Shown here: positions 37,422 through 49,845 of the stretch, one piece after another | How positions within the stretch are numbered: position 1 is the stretch's first letter | Layout: each line of letters starts with the position of its first letter | NCBI RefSeq assembly: GCF_021130785.1 | Contig: NW_025776244.1 | Span: 202,501-266,500 of the forward strand | Direction of reading: 5' to 3' | Source: Homalodisca vitripennis | Lineage: Eukaryota > Arthropoda > Insecta > Hemiptera > Cicadellidae | Length of the DNA: 64,000 nt | Notes under the pieces: model-generated | What the model saw: only the letters and a program-made list of their open reading frames with translations | What the model was told of the DNA's origin: nothing | Databases searched by the model: none | Program-made: the position numbers and the translations under genes

Positions 37422-37913
37422 TCATCTGATCAGCAGATATAAATTTGGTATACAAAATTCCCAAACGCTCAAAATATATACAAATTGTTTGAACCGCTGC
37501 TTATTTTCACATTTATCACATACTTTAGACGAGATTTGAATATAAAATGTGAGGACATTATGATCATTAGAATGGTACCGGATTGAAGTGGGAGTATTTG
37601 GTGATGAATGAATGGGAAAGAACAAATACATTGCTGTTTGAGGGGAATGTTGTAAGAAAATCTCAGTTTTAGTATAGTTTATTGAATTGCTATTTAATTC
37701 AACATTCGCTGCAATGAACATTTGACTCTTAACTACTATTGACCATTTATAACTCGAAATCAGCTTTGAAAAATGCTCTATTTCTGTATACTCTTTTGAT
37801 CTCTTCTGACAGACATTGACTCCCGATTCCACATATACTATTTTAGCGCAATTTTTATTAGTAGTAACTGGTAACGTTACTAACTGAACGTAACTGTTTT
37901 TATTTAAACCCAT
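37422..37913 (-). CDS. Unidentified open frame of 163 codons
   Basis: The longest open frame outside the gypsy element. It starts at an ATG (MGLNKNSYVQLVTL) and ends at a TAA-type stop near 37422. There is no signal peptide and no clear membrane span. One CDKCENK motif near the C-terminus gives two cysteines that could be half a metal site. Composition is Asn/Ser/Ile-rich, as expected from AT-rich DNA, and length alone is weak evidence. No neighbour suggests a role. It may be a decayed exon or transposon fragment, or chance. Confidence 0.15.
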   Translation of the reverse strand: MGLNKNSYVQLVTLPVTTNKNCAKIVYVESGVNVCQKRSKEYTEIEHFSKLISSYKWSIVVKSQMFIAANVELNSNSINYTKTEIFLQHSPQTAMYLFFPIHSSPNTPTSIRYHSNDHNVLTFYIQISSKVCDKCENKQRFKQFVYILSVWEFCIPNLYLLIR

Positions 37914-38800
37914 GTGTAAAACCTAACACAATGGGAACAGTTGTATGTATCCGGTTGTTATCTCGAAACGGATCATCTGTAGAATTAAGAATAAAATCTT
38001 TTATCAATCGTTTTCCGTAGAGAAGAACCAGTTCTATGGTGGTGCATTTCCATCGAGGGAATTTGTCTGAGCGTTACTGAAGCCTTTTACTCAGTAGGCT
38101 GAACAGTTTCTTCTTGGATCTTCTGGAGGATGTAAAACTGTCTTCCAGACATCTACACAATAAAATGAGCTGTAGACTTTAAGTAGTGCATGGAATTTCA
38201 GTTAAGCTTTTTGTGACACCTGGTGTGGCGTAATCCAACCTCCTTGTAAATAAAGTCATTTTGAAATAATACATGTTTAATGACTGGAGGGTCTCTGAGC
38301 ATTTTTAAACTGAGGAATGTTCTTGTTTTAAATAGTAATATGAGAACAGTCTCTTTCTATAAATACATGCTCAATCCAATTTACATTTGAACTAATTCAT
38401 TCCCCGAAATAGAACAGTACAGTACTCGAAACCGTTCATAACCTTTAATTTGCAAGAACAAATTTTAATTTCAGATTTTCAAATCTAAATAACACCTTTA
38501 CTCGTCGCATGTACAAGTTATTAAATTCAAGTAATCGTACACCTAAAATTGCCTAAAGATTATCGACCTTAAATGCTGACTTAGAGTACCTAAAGAAAAG
38601 AAAGTTTAATTCTCTGGCGAGTTCTGGAGATTTAATACTGCTGTTATTTAACTCTAATTGTAACCAAGATGTTGACTAAAATCACTTTGGTAATGGTTTA
38701 ATTCTGCAGAGTGCTCTTTCATTTTCAGCTGAGGCATTTTTCATTTTCACCACAACGACTCATTCTAGGATGTAGAAAGTAGAATTTTGAAAGTGACATT
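37914..38800. other. Non-coding DNA
   Basis: No supported feature. A block with TTTTCAGCTGAGGCATTTTT near 38726 weakly recalls 18800 and 46700 in the large duplicated pair. Confidence 0.5.
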
Positions 38801-39850
38801 GCAATCTAGTATGTTATTTAATATTACTTTATCACTTTAATTGACTATATCTTATTTCTTATAGTGTAAGAGAGACATCTGGTGTTAAAATCATTAACTA
38901 ATAGAATCACTTGAACATCACAGTCCATATTTCTCTCAAAAATGGTTATGACAGTTCAAACAAATTTGAAATATATTAAATAAACATAATTCTGTTAGTA
39001 GTTTTATACATAAACACCTAGCATAAACTGTTTTAAACTCAAGGTGAATATTTAGCCTACTGGAAATTTCCAGAAAAATGTAAAATATATATAATTAATG
39101 AAATATTTCTCCTTATAAATTTTGAAATATTTAGCAGATACCTATGTATGAGCAAATACAAAGTGTTACTGAGATTTGGTACATGGAATTGCTAAGTTCT
39201 GAATTGATTCTTTCTGCACGCTTTGGATACAGTCAGAATTAAAGAGAGCCAAAGACAAGGTTTTATCTATATTTACACAAATATTTAATTGATTAAATAA
39301 TTTCTAAGAAAAGCGAAAACCACAAAATTAAAACATATAAAAATGAATAAAATAGAATTTTCTTAATTATCATTAAATTTGAACTTTTCCTGTTTTTTGG
39401 TGTAATTAATACTTGCTAAAACTAGGAAGTATTTTGCTTTGGGTAACAAGAGATACTATGAAGGACAACTTAGATCTCTAAATTATAAAAGTAACTCATC
39501 CATGTAAGGCCTTGTCCTGGTACCGGCCATCGCATCTTATTCTAGCTGATGTTTCTCTTACATGCTACGCGGTGAATGGATACTGAACAAAAATATGTAA
39601 AATTATCTAAAAAAACAGTCAATAAATTACCTATACCTTGATGTTTCCAGGGATATTAAACAGTTTTTGTACGTACTTTTCACGTGTTTACCTCAATTTT
39701 CTCTTAGCAACATTGCTTCTTTACGCCATCACTAGTACTGACATTAAACCGATTTTTCTTGTTATGTGATTGTTTATACAAACTATAAAGATAAATATGT
39801 GTTTAAAATATAACTTAAATTTGATTTCTGTCTTAGTTTATAGTGTACAT
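38801..39850. repeat. Composite repeat unit 9, core copy 9 at 39493-39657
   Basis: AGAGAGACATCTGGTG near 38869, GCACGCTTTGGATACAGTCA near 39217, TGCTAAAACTAGGAAGT near 39413, then the core AACTCATCCATGTAAGGCCT ending at TTGATGTTTCCAGGGATATT. Short type, donor-like GTAAGG. Confidence 0.75.
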
Positions 39851-39879
39851 GATAGTAGATAAAAGTGCATATAAGATTC

Positions 39880-40560
39880 AATTACTTGAAAAAAAAATAT
39901 AAAACTGTTTTCCCCTGTACGATTAGGGTACAGAATGATAAAAATAGCCTAAAACCAAAGTTTAGCGGCTTCTACACAAAAATAACAAAGGGAATTTGTT
40001 AATTAGTATAAATATAGCACAGAAAAAAGAATGGAATCTAAAATAATTTAAAATGTAATTATATATATTAAATGATGACACGTGTACTTTGTTAGCACGT
40101 TATCTTCACATATGAACTGTTCCAGTGTTTCTGCTGTGAATAATACTCGCTACAAATATGATATAATCTGCTTTGTGTAACGAGAGATTGTGAGAGTGGA
40201 TATTGTGATTTCTAAATGATAAAAGTAAATAACTCATCCTTGTAACTCATGCTGGGCACCTCATCCTGTTCCTGGTGATGGTTCTCCTACTTACTGCGAG
40301 TTGAACTACTTTTGAACAAAAAATCTGAACTGTATAACAAAGTTTTAGAGAAATCTCAAAACTTTTTCTTGTGGTTTCTATAGAAATCTATAATTTTAAT
40401 ACACATTAATGTTAGATATGTTTCATCTGTTTCATTTATTTTTATTTCTATATTAATATAAATATATTTAGGTCTCGTGTTTTACAAAAGTTCATCCGAC
40501 CAACATACAACAACTTGTTACCAACTCTTATTATCTGATTATTAATACGTATATTCTGTG
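39880..40560. repeat. Composite repeat unit 10, core copy 10 at 40231-40388
   Basis: Follows unit 9 in tandem. CTGTACGATTAGGGTACAGA near 39915, GTTCCAGTGTTTCTGCTGTG near 40119, core at 40231 with ATCCTGTTCCTGGTGATGGT and TACTGCGAGTTGAACTACTT, closest to the copy at 23810. The first TCCTGG repeats are partly deleted here. Confidence 0.75.
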
Positions 40561-40839
40561 GAGAAAAACGTGGATTAAAACATACTTCTAAAGATTTGTT
40601 GTCCGTATTATGTTAAGGTGTGTGGTATAGAATTTACAGTGTTCGATATCTCTTTTACCCTGTTGTTAATTTACGTATCAAAACCTCCGGATATTTCACG
40701 AATATGGTATGACATGACTCAAGTAATTTCTAATAAAGAAAACTTGTTAATTTCCGTACGAATTTGCAACATACAAAACACCATTTATCGATTTCACGTG
40801 TACTCAGGTTATGTGTTTATACATTGCAAGTTGAATGGT
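40561..40839. other. Non-coding DNA
   Basis: A 79-codon plus-strand frame (40618-40857) without family features. Nothing else. Confidence 0.45.
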
Positions 40840-41450
40840 CTGTCTAGACCATCGTAAGTGGAGTTTTATTGCATTAATTATTTTCAAAATTCTCATGGAA
40901 CACGTTACAAGTAATACATTTACAATTAGCATGGCTCTATTTAATTAGAAATGTGTACTGCTACAACAACTAGTTCTTGTAATTTCTTCTTATGAAGTTT
41001 TGTTCAAGTAAACTTATACAAGCGCAATTAATCCTAGTTTATATTACATGAATATTCAACTAAATTCCTTTCCTCCAAATAATCATTAATTGCTACAATC
41101 GTAAAGTTTTGCCCGCAGTCCAATAATTTTATGAAGGTAAAGCAATCCTTAAGATATTGCGGACATCAGCTCAACCGTATAAAATCTTAACCCTGCGAGC
41201 AACAGCTCATCTGTCGAATGGTAATTGGATATATACCGTATATCGTTACGTCTAATAACTTTTAATGTTATATACAATTAAATTTTATAGTTTTCTACTT
41301 ATTTTTAACAGTGTAGTTTTAAATTTAATGTATTAAAGTGATTTTGTAACCAAATAGTTTTATCCCAACGTCTAAAAAACCAACCTTACTTTTCATAGTG
41401 TTGGAATTAAAAATATATTATTTTAAACTAGACCTTAATAAGCACTAACG
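40840..41450. repeat. Segmental duplication (partner 25660-26290)
   Basis: CATGGAACACGTT near 40895, CAACTAGTTCTTG near 40969, CATCAGCTCAACCGTATAA and TTAACCCTGCGAGCAACAGC near 41165-41212 align with the partner in order. Confidence 0.75.
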
Positions 41451-41689
41451 AATCAAATTATTGTGTTTCTCTAAAAACCAAACAATTCTCTGTGTACATT
41501 TATAAATACACTCGTTTAGTTTGCAACTTTTTAATTAATTAAATTTCTAGTAAACAAGCGAAGGTACTACAACGAATGTGTAATAAGTCATATACTACCA
41601 GTAACTTTGAACATTGAACACAATAAATTATAATTTCTTTTTACTCTATAAATAAAAGTGTCATTAAAATTACATTATGACAGTTCGTA

Positions 41690-42211
41690 GACAGTTTATT
41701 GACATGTTTATTAATTCACCGGTTTTATCGTTTTTATCATGGTTCGTAAGATCAAAACATATTTCCTAACGCTCAGCCAAATTCGTTCGATTGCCATGAA
41801 CTAATATCAAACACAGTAACGCAGCTATTGTAGGAAGAGTTGGTTCTATGCGTTTTGAGTTTAGCTACAGTTTACCTTCATCTTACGTGCAGCAAGTGAA
41901 ATAAACCGTCCTCCTCACAAGCAAATCTTACGTGCAAGAAAATCTTCCCAACGTTATACAGGTAAGGTGAGAAGGAATGGTTGAGTGAGGAAGGCAGTCA
42001 ATGTTTTGAACGTGTCAAAACGATGCGGGGGTTCCGTTTATACTTTTTTCGTTTTTGTCGCCGATTATCTTTGGATCCCTTTAGACGAACATGAATTAAG
42101 TTTTAAGACGTTGGCAACTGCATCAGGTTTTAGACAGTGCATTAAGAGGAAGGTGAACTGGAACTAAACTCAAGATAGACATTGAATCAGCCCTTCCCAC
42201 CATATCTGCGT
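41690..42211. mobile_element. Long-inverted-repeat MITE-like element, copy 2, with duplicated left flank
   Basis: The element proper is 41830-42211. Its left arm (GCAGCTATTG, GTTGGTTCTATG, GAGTTTAGCTACAGTTTACC) is repeated inverted at the right (AAGGTGAACTGGAACTAAAC, CATTGAATCAGCCCTTCCCA). Arms are about 75 bp with scattered mismatches, and the core of about 240 bp matches copy 1 at 15919-16305. No internal transposase. 41690-41829 is duplicated host flank. Confidence 0.65.
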
Positions 42212-42572
42212 TTTGGAAGACTGACTTTTGGGGGGCATTTTCGTGGTGGAGCTTGAAGATGGCTAATATCAGGCCAGACGCGGGCGATCCGGCCTCCAGA
42301 TAAAAGGCTGCGTTGACAGCTTTTCCTTGCGGTACAAACTCAAAATGGACGATTCCTTGAACGTCAAAGAAGACGCACAGCAATGTTTTGATACGAGACT
42401 TGCTCATATGCACTTTTTTGTGTTTGTAGAGGATTCTGTACGTCACTGGAAGCCCTGCCTTTTGGATTCTAGATTTAAATATGTACTGTTGCAGTTGTAT
42501 AACTCAAATTTCTATCGAAGATGTGTGCTAGGGTTATTCAGGCAATGGTTCACTCCGGCAGGGTGCACAGTT
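42212..42572 (-). pseudogene. mariner-like transposase fragment (central region)
   Basis: On the minus strand, TYLNLESKRQGFQ (near 42510) fits the segment after the first catalytic Asp of mariner transposases (YDPESKRQS). After a one-base break comes KKVHMSKSRIKTLLCVFF, then DVQGIVHFEFVPQGKAVNAA with the second catalytic Asp (FFD), then LHHENAP, the counterpart of LHHDNAPAH. That is the DD34D catalytic core in order. The Asp of HHDNAP is Glu here and stops interrupt the upstream frame, so it cannot be active. N- and C-termini and terminal repeats are missing. DNA on the left matches the MITE duplication, and that on the right resumes the array (AAGTTTAGCTGACACATT), bounding the insertion. Confidence 0.85.
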
Positions 42573-42719
42573 GATTTAGAAGTTTAGCTGACACATTATT
42601 CTTCAAAACAATATGTTATATTTTATTATGAAACAGAAATTTCATTAATATCAGTTACAAAATGGAATTTTAATATTTAAATTTATTATAATCTAATCAG
42701 GCATTCCTAATACTGTATA

Positions 42720-43850
42720 ATCATACTTTACCCGTTATTACCTCTTGTAGTGTGAAAGAGAGATCTGGCGTGAATTTTAGTAACTAATACAATGAGTTAA
42801 AACTTTTAGAACATATTTATGTCACAATTTTTGGCATAAATTTATAAATTATTATATTATTACAACTAAAATTAGTTACTGTTTTTATATCTTAAACGAA
42901 AAGCATTGATTAATTCTAACTAATTACTATTATCTTCCTTACTAGAAATGCTAGAAATATTGCTACAAAACACAAGTTAGAAAATGTTTCTCATAAACAG
43001 ATATACCTATTTTTTATAAAACTATGTGAAAACCTCCAATATATTTTGCTGTTAGTAGTAAAAGGATTAATGTAACCATATTCTCCCTGAACTCTTTCGG
43101 GTACTGAGAGGATTATACACAGCACCAAACATAAATTAGTATATGATCAAACACACCTTATAAATGACAATTTATTATTACTTTATTATTATTACAGTTA
43201 TGTAAATCTGACGATGTGTTCATTGAGCATGAAAGGCCTCACAAAAATAAAAATTTGTAATTTATTGGAGTGTTTGATCATATATTAAGCATTTAGTTTC
43301 TAATAAGAAGAAACTGGTAAAATGTATAAATTAGTAGTTCATACATAATACGTAACATTGTATTTTATTGACTATAATTAATTTGTACTTCTATTAGCAC
43401 TACAAAAGAACTGTTCTAGTGTTTTGTGCTGTTCAGCACTCGCTTGCAACAATCGCTAAAACACAATGTAAACTGCTTTGTGTAACGAGAAATAGTGAGT
43501 AAAAACTATGATTTATGTTGAATTAAAGTAACTCATCAATATAAGTCCTGGTCCTGACCTGCTTCTAACCATCACATCATGTTCCTGGTGCTACTTCCGG
43601 GGTTAGTTGTGAATTGAACGAAGTTTAAAAATTTGCAGCGACATAACACCTTAGGATAATTTTAAAACATTAAACCATACAAATGATATGTTGTTTCCAT
43701 GGATATAAAATAATATTTTATGTAAATTGCTGCTTCAGTTTCACCAGTCTCTTATATTGCAGACGTTACGACTACAACTGGCACTAAAAAGATCGCTTTT
43801 TATCTTATTATCCAATTACAAGCATTTTAATGTGACAAACTTGTGAATAA
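42720..43850. repeat. Composite repeat unit 11, core copy 11 at 43531-43707
   Basis: AAAGAGAGATCTGGCGTGAA near 42756, CTCTTTCGGGTACTGAGAGG near 43092, GTTCTAGTGTTTTGTGCTGT near 43412, CGCTAAAACACAATGTAAAC near 43454, core at 43531 (AACTCATCAATATAAGTCCT) ending at TTGTTTCCATGGATAT. Short type. Confidence 0.75.
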
Positions 43851-44589
43851 AACATAATTATAAAGGTAATAATAAGATAGGTCGACGTCTAAATTGATTA
43901 TTTTTATGGAACATTATTAATGTTTAGATACAATATCAAGGGACACTCTTACAAATGAAATGTTATATCAATTCTAATTAGTCTGCAATAGTCTAGTTTT
44001 AAATTTCTAAAAAAATAATATAACAAATAACATAACTATAATGCATCAATAATCATATTTAATTTTATATTATGAACCGAAAATTTTTAGATTTGTAATA
44101 ATCACGCAAATCCTATTGGATATATTTTAACAAAATTTGATATCTCTATTACTAAGATACAAAAAAGTCTGCGCATTTATATTTTATAGTATTCTCTAAC
44201 AATTTTCATGACACTATCCTCATAAAATTAAAAATAAAGTATTTCGCCGCTAACCGTATCACAGAACAAAATGTATTCTATTATTTAGTGTATCCATAAA
44301 TAAATATCATTTATCGTAGTAGGGTTAAAATAGTAATGCCAAGTACAATATGCTATTTATACTCGTATATATGGCAGCAATAGCATATTAAACCAATTCG
44401 CATATTCTTATAATATACTTATGTTTAGCTAGTTGTGCCTTTCCCAAAAAGTATTTAATAGGCGAGTGTCTCAATAGGCAACAAAGTCACATTGTGAGAT
44501 AATCCTGTAAGTCGATTTATCATCTTGTGACGGCAAATAATTCCTTTTCTCATAAATAAATAAACCTTATAGTAAAATTTGGGGACCAG
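43851..44589. other. AT-rich non-coding DNA
   Basis: ATACAATATCAAGGGACACT near 43928 still matches the tail of the unit at 56513. The remainder has no supported feature. Confidence 0.5.
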
Positions 44590-45247
44590 AGAGTTTATTT
44601 ACGTATCACGTAAGCATCTCAGATAAATAAGGCTCAGTAAAAGAATAATATTTACTTTTTTGTCTTTCGTAATGAATTCCTTACAAAGCTTTCATAAATG
44701 AGCACAATATCTAAAACTATGATTTCAAGCAATCTAGTTAAGGTATTAGTTGGTGTAACTTTATAAATTAATCTTATTATTAAAGCAGAGTGCAATATAT
44801 AAATTAATTACATGATTATATGAACCATTTAGAGGATGTTTTTTCAAAAAGTTGTTATAAAAAAAAACCACTTTTGATTAAGCACAAATGAGACCACTGC
44901 ACATACACGCTAGATATGGATAATAGAACAGAGTTTATAGTACAATGATAAATATTCATACATATGATAAATATATAAATATAGCGTTTATTGGTATATC
45001 TAGGAGCCAATTTGCAGCACAATAAATATATTGACTAAAGGAGGGGCATGATACAACCGTTAAGTATTCATTAGTTGCAGCAATAACTAAAAATCATATG
45101 TACTATCATTTAAGTACATATACGAGCCTATTAACTGTAAACCAACTGTTGCTCTTACTGGTCAAAATATTAAAATTTTCTGGCGTTGTTCTGTGAAACT
45201 CCCGTGAACAAATCTTTTGTTGAAAACTTCATAATCCTGGGGCATTT

Positions 45248-45341
45248 GGCAAAGAAAAATCATTGAGCTATATGTTCTAAAATCATGAGTGATAGGCAAA
45301 GAAAAATCATTGAGCTATATGTTCTAAAATCATGAGTAATA
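45248..45341. repeat. 47-bp tandem duplication
   Basis: Two adjacent copies (45248-45294 and 45295-45341) starting GGCAAAGAAAAATCATTG. I count one difference between them, so this is recent relative to the surrounding duplications. Confidence 0.95.
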
Positions 45342-46558
45342 CACCATATATCTAAATAAATTTAGATAAGGCACTTCTTACTGAAGTGGGGTAAAAATCC
45401 TCCTGGCCTTTAACTGAATATTATAATGCACAAACGAGCAAGATTGAGATAACCATCTAAGGCTGTAACCGCGTCAGTTGGGTTACCTCCGGTTATTGCT
45501 ATATAAGTTATCCTTTGGATGCAAACCAGTCCGGACTCAGTATTTAACCACCAGACAACAGCCCCAAAATGTAGTCGAGGTCTTCAGTTCAAGATCACAA
45601 GGCCCTCTGATATAAAACTTGATTGCATTAGTAATCATATTCCCCTCTCATCGAACCTTTTCAGTTTTGGTCCCCATCAGTTACCTGTCAACAACAACAT
45701 TTAGAAGTTAACTGGAGACATCAGCACGATGGTAGTTTCCTCGGCAAAGAAGAAAAGATGACCCCTAATAATGCCATTTTCCAAAGGTTACAAGGACAGC
45801 CTGTGCCGGGTTACACAAATAACCATCCTTGCACACCAGTTTACGGCACTCTTCATGGTAGCGTTAGTCAATTCCGTAACCGTGGATTTAAACTTAACAG
45901 TTAAAAGGATTATCATGTCATCTCATCTGCATATACTGCGGGAAATACTACTTCTGTTACAGACCTAAACAGGTCGTCCATAACAAGGAGAAAAGACGCT
46001 ACCGTGGGGAGAGCCTTAAGTGGTCCTTGCACTGATCCTCTCACCCAAAATAATGGAGGTAACATTTCTGAATATTAGTTGGACTCGAAGATCTAAAACA
46101 TTTATGTACCGATGAATTGTAAATACTGCAGAAAACGTTTCGTTATTTAAAGTGGGAAATGGAGAGTCTTAAAAAGTGAGAAAAAACATAACAGTGGGTA
46201 TGAAGGTAGAGACATTTTTATCAGTTCCTTAGTGTATATGTCATTTACCTGCTTATTGCCTGAAAGTTCTCTTAGAATTTAAAACATGCCAAGAAGCATT
46301 TTTATCATTGCATTAAATAATTAGAGCAGTTTTTATATTTTAAGGCAGATTTCGTAAAACAAATACGCAAAACGGTCCTTAGATTGAACTGTAATAATTC
46401 AAGGACTTAAAACTAACAGAATTTACGGAATGTACACGGATATAAAAGGGCTTAGAAGTAAAAGTATTTGTATTGACCAATAATAAATGCTTTATAACCT
46501 GATATAATTAAAATGTTATTCTCAGAACCAAAACCAGTAATACGTGACTTAGAAGAAA

Positions 46559-46577
46559 AAATAAATAAATAAATAAA
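46559..46577. repeat. (AAAT)n short tandem repeat
   Basis: Four to five units of AAAT in the duplicated block. The partner near 18650 has only AATAAATTAATG, so it expanded locally. Confidence 0.85.
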
Positions 46578-47090
46578 GAGTAGAATTCTTTCATTAGTTT
46601 TAAAATTTATTTATACTTTTAGGATATTCACATTACTAAAGAAGTTGTGTACTGGGGTCATTTTGGTAATGGTTTACTTCACAAGAGTGTTTACTCAATT
46701 TAGAAGTTCAGCTGACCCATTTTTATGCGAATTATTAAATCTAGTTTGCCATTACATAGAAGTTAAATTAGTATTAGTTTCAGAGAGAAGATTATTGGAA
46801 GATGGAAATGAATTATAATTAAGATTTTTTTAAATGTACGAGTAAAATTTTAATTTACCATGTATTATCGCTTGTGCTTCGTAACTAACTGAATGAGCTG
46901 GTAATTATAGACTGTATTTTCCTTCAAAGCTGTGTGAAACCCTATTTAATTATTGACTTTTAAAAGTTAAACATGAACTAGTTTGGTATTATTAATGTTG
47001 GTCAGGTAACGTAAACTAATGCCAACTAAATTAAATATTTAGCCTAACAAAAAAAGTAAAGAAAGTTGCTGGTATTCCCTGTTTGTCCCG

Positions 47091-47582
47091 ATGAAGAAAA
47101 CATATAACGTAATTCACCTACGACCAAAAATTACTGAGCAAAGAACTGTTAGTTTCAGCCATTTCAGTTCACTTCCAGTCTGATTTATTTATGGTCTACA
47201 GTCGGGTTTATCGAGTGACCTAAATGATAGATACACATGTGAGTTTTAGAATCAAACTTAGATTTAAACGCACATATTACCAGCCCACGATACTTTACTC
47301 CCACGATACTTTACTTAGTGCTATGATTGGTTTAGATATTTTATCCCAATCAAGGAAATATGTGCATACGTGAGCTTTCCGGTATAATTGGAAGAATTGC
47401 CATCCCTTTGATCTTCCTCTACAGTAAAAATGTTATACGCAATGTTTCAGACTCGCATCATTTCTAGAAATTCCGTATATTAATGGACCCAGGTCATGTC
47501 TTGACGTCATTGATGTATGCCAATAAACCTCGCAACATCAATGACTTTAAAGGAAAAATACGTCTAAGTGGAAGTGAAAACC
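47091..47582. other. Non-coding DNA left of the P-like element
   Basis: Holds two adjacent copies of CCACGATACTTTACT near 47285 and a perfect 11-bp hairpin GTCATTGATGT/ACATCAATGAC (47506-47516 and 47535-47545). No gene. Confidence 0.5.
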
Positions 47583-47700
47583 ACGAATTATACTAATGGA
47601 ACGCGCTCTGGGCCGTAGAAATTAACCGGATCAGTGGTTGCGTCCTGTGTTTGCAGGCGCTCAAAATGGGGAAGAACTCACTCCGCCCATATGGCAGGCA
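47583..47700. repeat. Left inverted repeat of the P-like element
   Basis: About 118 bp, inverted match to 49722-49845. The best-kept core is GGGAAGAACTCACT, pairing with GGTGAGTTCTTGCCC at the other end. Mismatches are scattered, so the two ends have diverged since insertion. Confidence 0.75.
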
Positions 47701-48269
47701 TTATAGTAATGATCTAGCAACATTTTAAAAAGCCTTCTAGACTTATTAATATTGTTATATTCCACATAATTATTGTGAATTTTTTATTTTTAGTTATAAA
47801 GACAGGATATTTTATATCAAAATAACTAAAATGTTGAGTTGGTATTTTTCTTATAAGGTCGGCAATGAAGACTACAGACATTAATATGTACCAGGTGAAA
47901 AAACCTTTTGATTATTTAAAGGTAAATTATATAAAATATACAAACATGACATACCTAATCTGAGTGTTAAGACAATAAAACTATTTTGATAAAATTTGCC
48001 TTATTCCTAAGTTGGATTTGTCTTATGTCCAAAGTTTTCTGTTTTGCAATGTAATGAGATATTATTAAAAAAGGTTTAAAAAATGTCCCTTGAAAACACT
48101 ACCAGTAAAATTTTAAAAACTCCTAATGTCAATTCAAAATTGTTCACATTTGTTTTAGATAAATTGAGGAAATAACAATATTTTACAATTGTCAATACAT
48201 AATCACTTGATCTAATTCATTTACCCTTACATTAAAAATCTGAATTATTGAAATAGAGTGCAGAACTAG

Positions 48270-49320
48270 TCGTGTCATTTAATACTTTTTTCAATACGTC
48301 TTACAATCACACTACAAATATAATATAAAATTGCATCCATAAAACTAGAACTGTCTTGATTTTCCATAACATACTCAGCACTCTCAATTTCATTATTATC
48401 ATCTAAAGACAAATCCAAATCACACTTATCATGACCTGACTCGAAAAGGCCAAGATGTGAATTAAGATAAAATTAAAGGAAGTTAGCATTCTCAAATGCT
48501 CTGACACTATTTCGAAACATCAGTTGATTTTTTCCTCCTTTTAAGCCTCAGCTTCAGCTATGTAGGCCTTGATCTCTCAGAGATCCGAGACTATAACCAT
48601 TATTCTACGGAGGAGGACTCTCAGTTGTATTACTGCCCAAGGGAACTGTTTAGTATTTGAATTATTATTGCTTCCACCCGTACTTCGAACACAGGAGAAA
48701 AATAATTCTAAATGGTCTTGACTAAACTTATAGGCGAACAAAGAGTTAAAATCATCTAAACTAACAATGTGTCTCTTAAAATATAATTACTCTTGATATT
48801 GCTTAAAAACCCTAAAGTAAACGTTTTCTTTGCATTCTCCAACACTAATAGTTTTCCAAATTTAAGTTTAGACAATAGTTTTCCGCTCTATTTTATATTT
48901 CGTCAACCTTTTCCTTGTTCCCTAATTTTATTGGACCATTATAGTCTTTTCCGAATGGATCCCTACTGTTTAAATAGTAAAAACATAGTATTATTCTTAC
49001 GAATTGATCGGCTGTCAAACAGTTTATGAAATGTGAATGTTATTTTACACACAAATATTCTAAAGCGTTCGCTATGCCAAAGTTTAGCTTGCAACCTTCA
49101 CAATAATTTTCGGTTTTTGTAGAAAACATGTTTGTCTGATAGTTTGTTACACGTTTTAAACCCAGTTTTTTCTGTAAGTTATTAAGTTCTTTTATATATA
49201 AACAAAATCCTGCCTGACTCAGTTTATAATATAATGTTTCATGTCCGATAGAGCATTTCGTGCAAGTTTTAATATGTGTGGAGGATCTAAAATAGCACAA
49301 CTATCATTATTAAAGGTATC
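48270..49320 (-). pseudogene. P-element/THAP9-like transposase, C-terminal half, inactivated
   Basis: Family motifs appear in order along the minus strand but in shifting frames. First is ILDPPHILKLARNAL (49290-49235), matching the DPPHLxKxxRNxL stretch of P transposases. Next, KTGFKTCNKLSDKHVF (about 49170-49120) corresponds to the conserved Leu/Lys region after it. PFGKDYNGPIKLGNKEK (about 48955-48905) follows, and then YKFSQDHLELFFSCVRSTGG (48740-48680), the strongly conserved SQDxxExFFxxxRxxGG block near the C-terminus. Last is a Tyr/Ile-rich end with a stop near 48270. At least three frame changes and several stops rule out function. No THAP DNA-binding domain was found at the 5' side (49320-49720). 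Confidence 0.85.
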
Positions 49321-49721
49321 AAGTTTAAAAAATAGCATTTTGAAGCACGGAGTTTAGTAATTGTATCGTCAAAGGTCATAGACTTTGAACATTCACTCTC
49401 ACTTCACCCAGTTTTAGTATAGCTACTTTAATCAGCTGCGACGGTAAAATTTATGAAGTCTTATTTACAAAAAAATACTTAATTGTGATAAACATTGCCT
49501 ACCTTTAGTCCATCTGGATGCAGCGCAACTCTTCACCATGTCTAAAATAACAAATATTACCAACATTGGCAACTAAATAGAAAAAAATAAAAAAAACTAG
49601 TTGAGTTGCTGAGAGCAGAAGTCTTGACGTACTGAACATGAAGAGTAGCCAACAATTCAAAATCCACGTTAAACGACGATTAGTGTTTCGACATGAAAAG
49701 GCGTGATACCGTATCGTTGAT

Positions 49722-49845
49722 CGCCGCACAACGCGGTGAGTTCTTGCCCACTTTAAGTGCCTGCGAGCCCGTGGAAACACCCACAACGCACAGCTGTGTG
49801 CGGCTTATGGGCAGTGCGCGTTCCAGTAGAATGGTTCGTTGGTGA
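49722..49845. repeat. Right inverted repeat of the P-like element
   Basis: Inverted partner of 47583-47700. Overlapping minus-strand frames of 60-90 codons at 49505-49944 arise because this GC-richer end has few stops, and are not taken as genes. Confidence 0.75.

Larger units (their letters stand above)
44590..47090. repeat. Large segmental duplication (partner 16795-19290)
   Basis: Collinear with 16795-19290. It contains a local 47-bp tandem doubling at 45248-45341 that the partner lacks. Its right end (GCCTAACAAAAAAAGTAAAG) is where array sequence is interrupted by the segment carrying the P-like element. The missing rest of the unit resumes near 50200. Confidence 0.85.
47583..49845 (-). 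mobile_element. P-element-like DNA transposon, decayed, with inverted terminal regions
   Basis: An element of about 2.26 kb read on the minus strand. Its left edge (47583-47700) is an inverted copy of its right edge (49722-49845): TGGAACGCGCTCTG with CGCTCAAAATGGGGAAGAAC at left pair with CAGTGCGCGTTCCA and GTTCTTGCCCACTTTAAGTG at right. Between them lies a transposase remnant of the P/THAP9 family. The two inverted regions are GC-richer than the middle. The exact outer ends and target duplication (8 bp in known P elements) could not be fixed. The element interrupts a unit of the repeat array (47090/50200). Confidence 0.75.
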
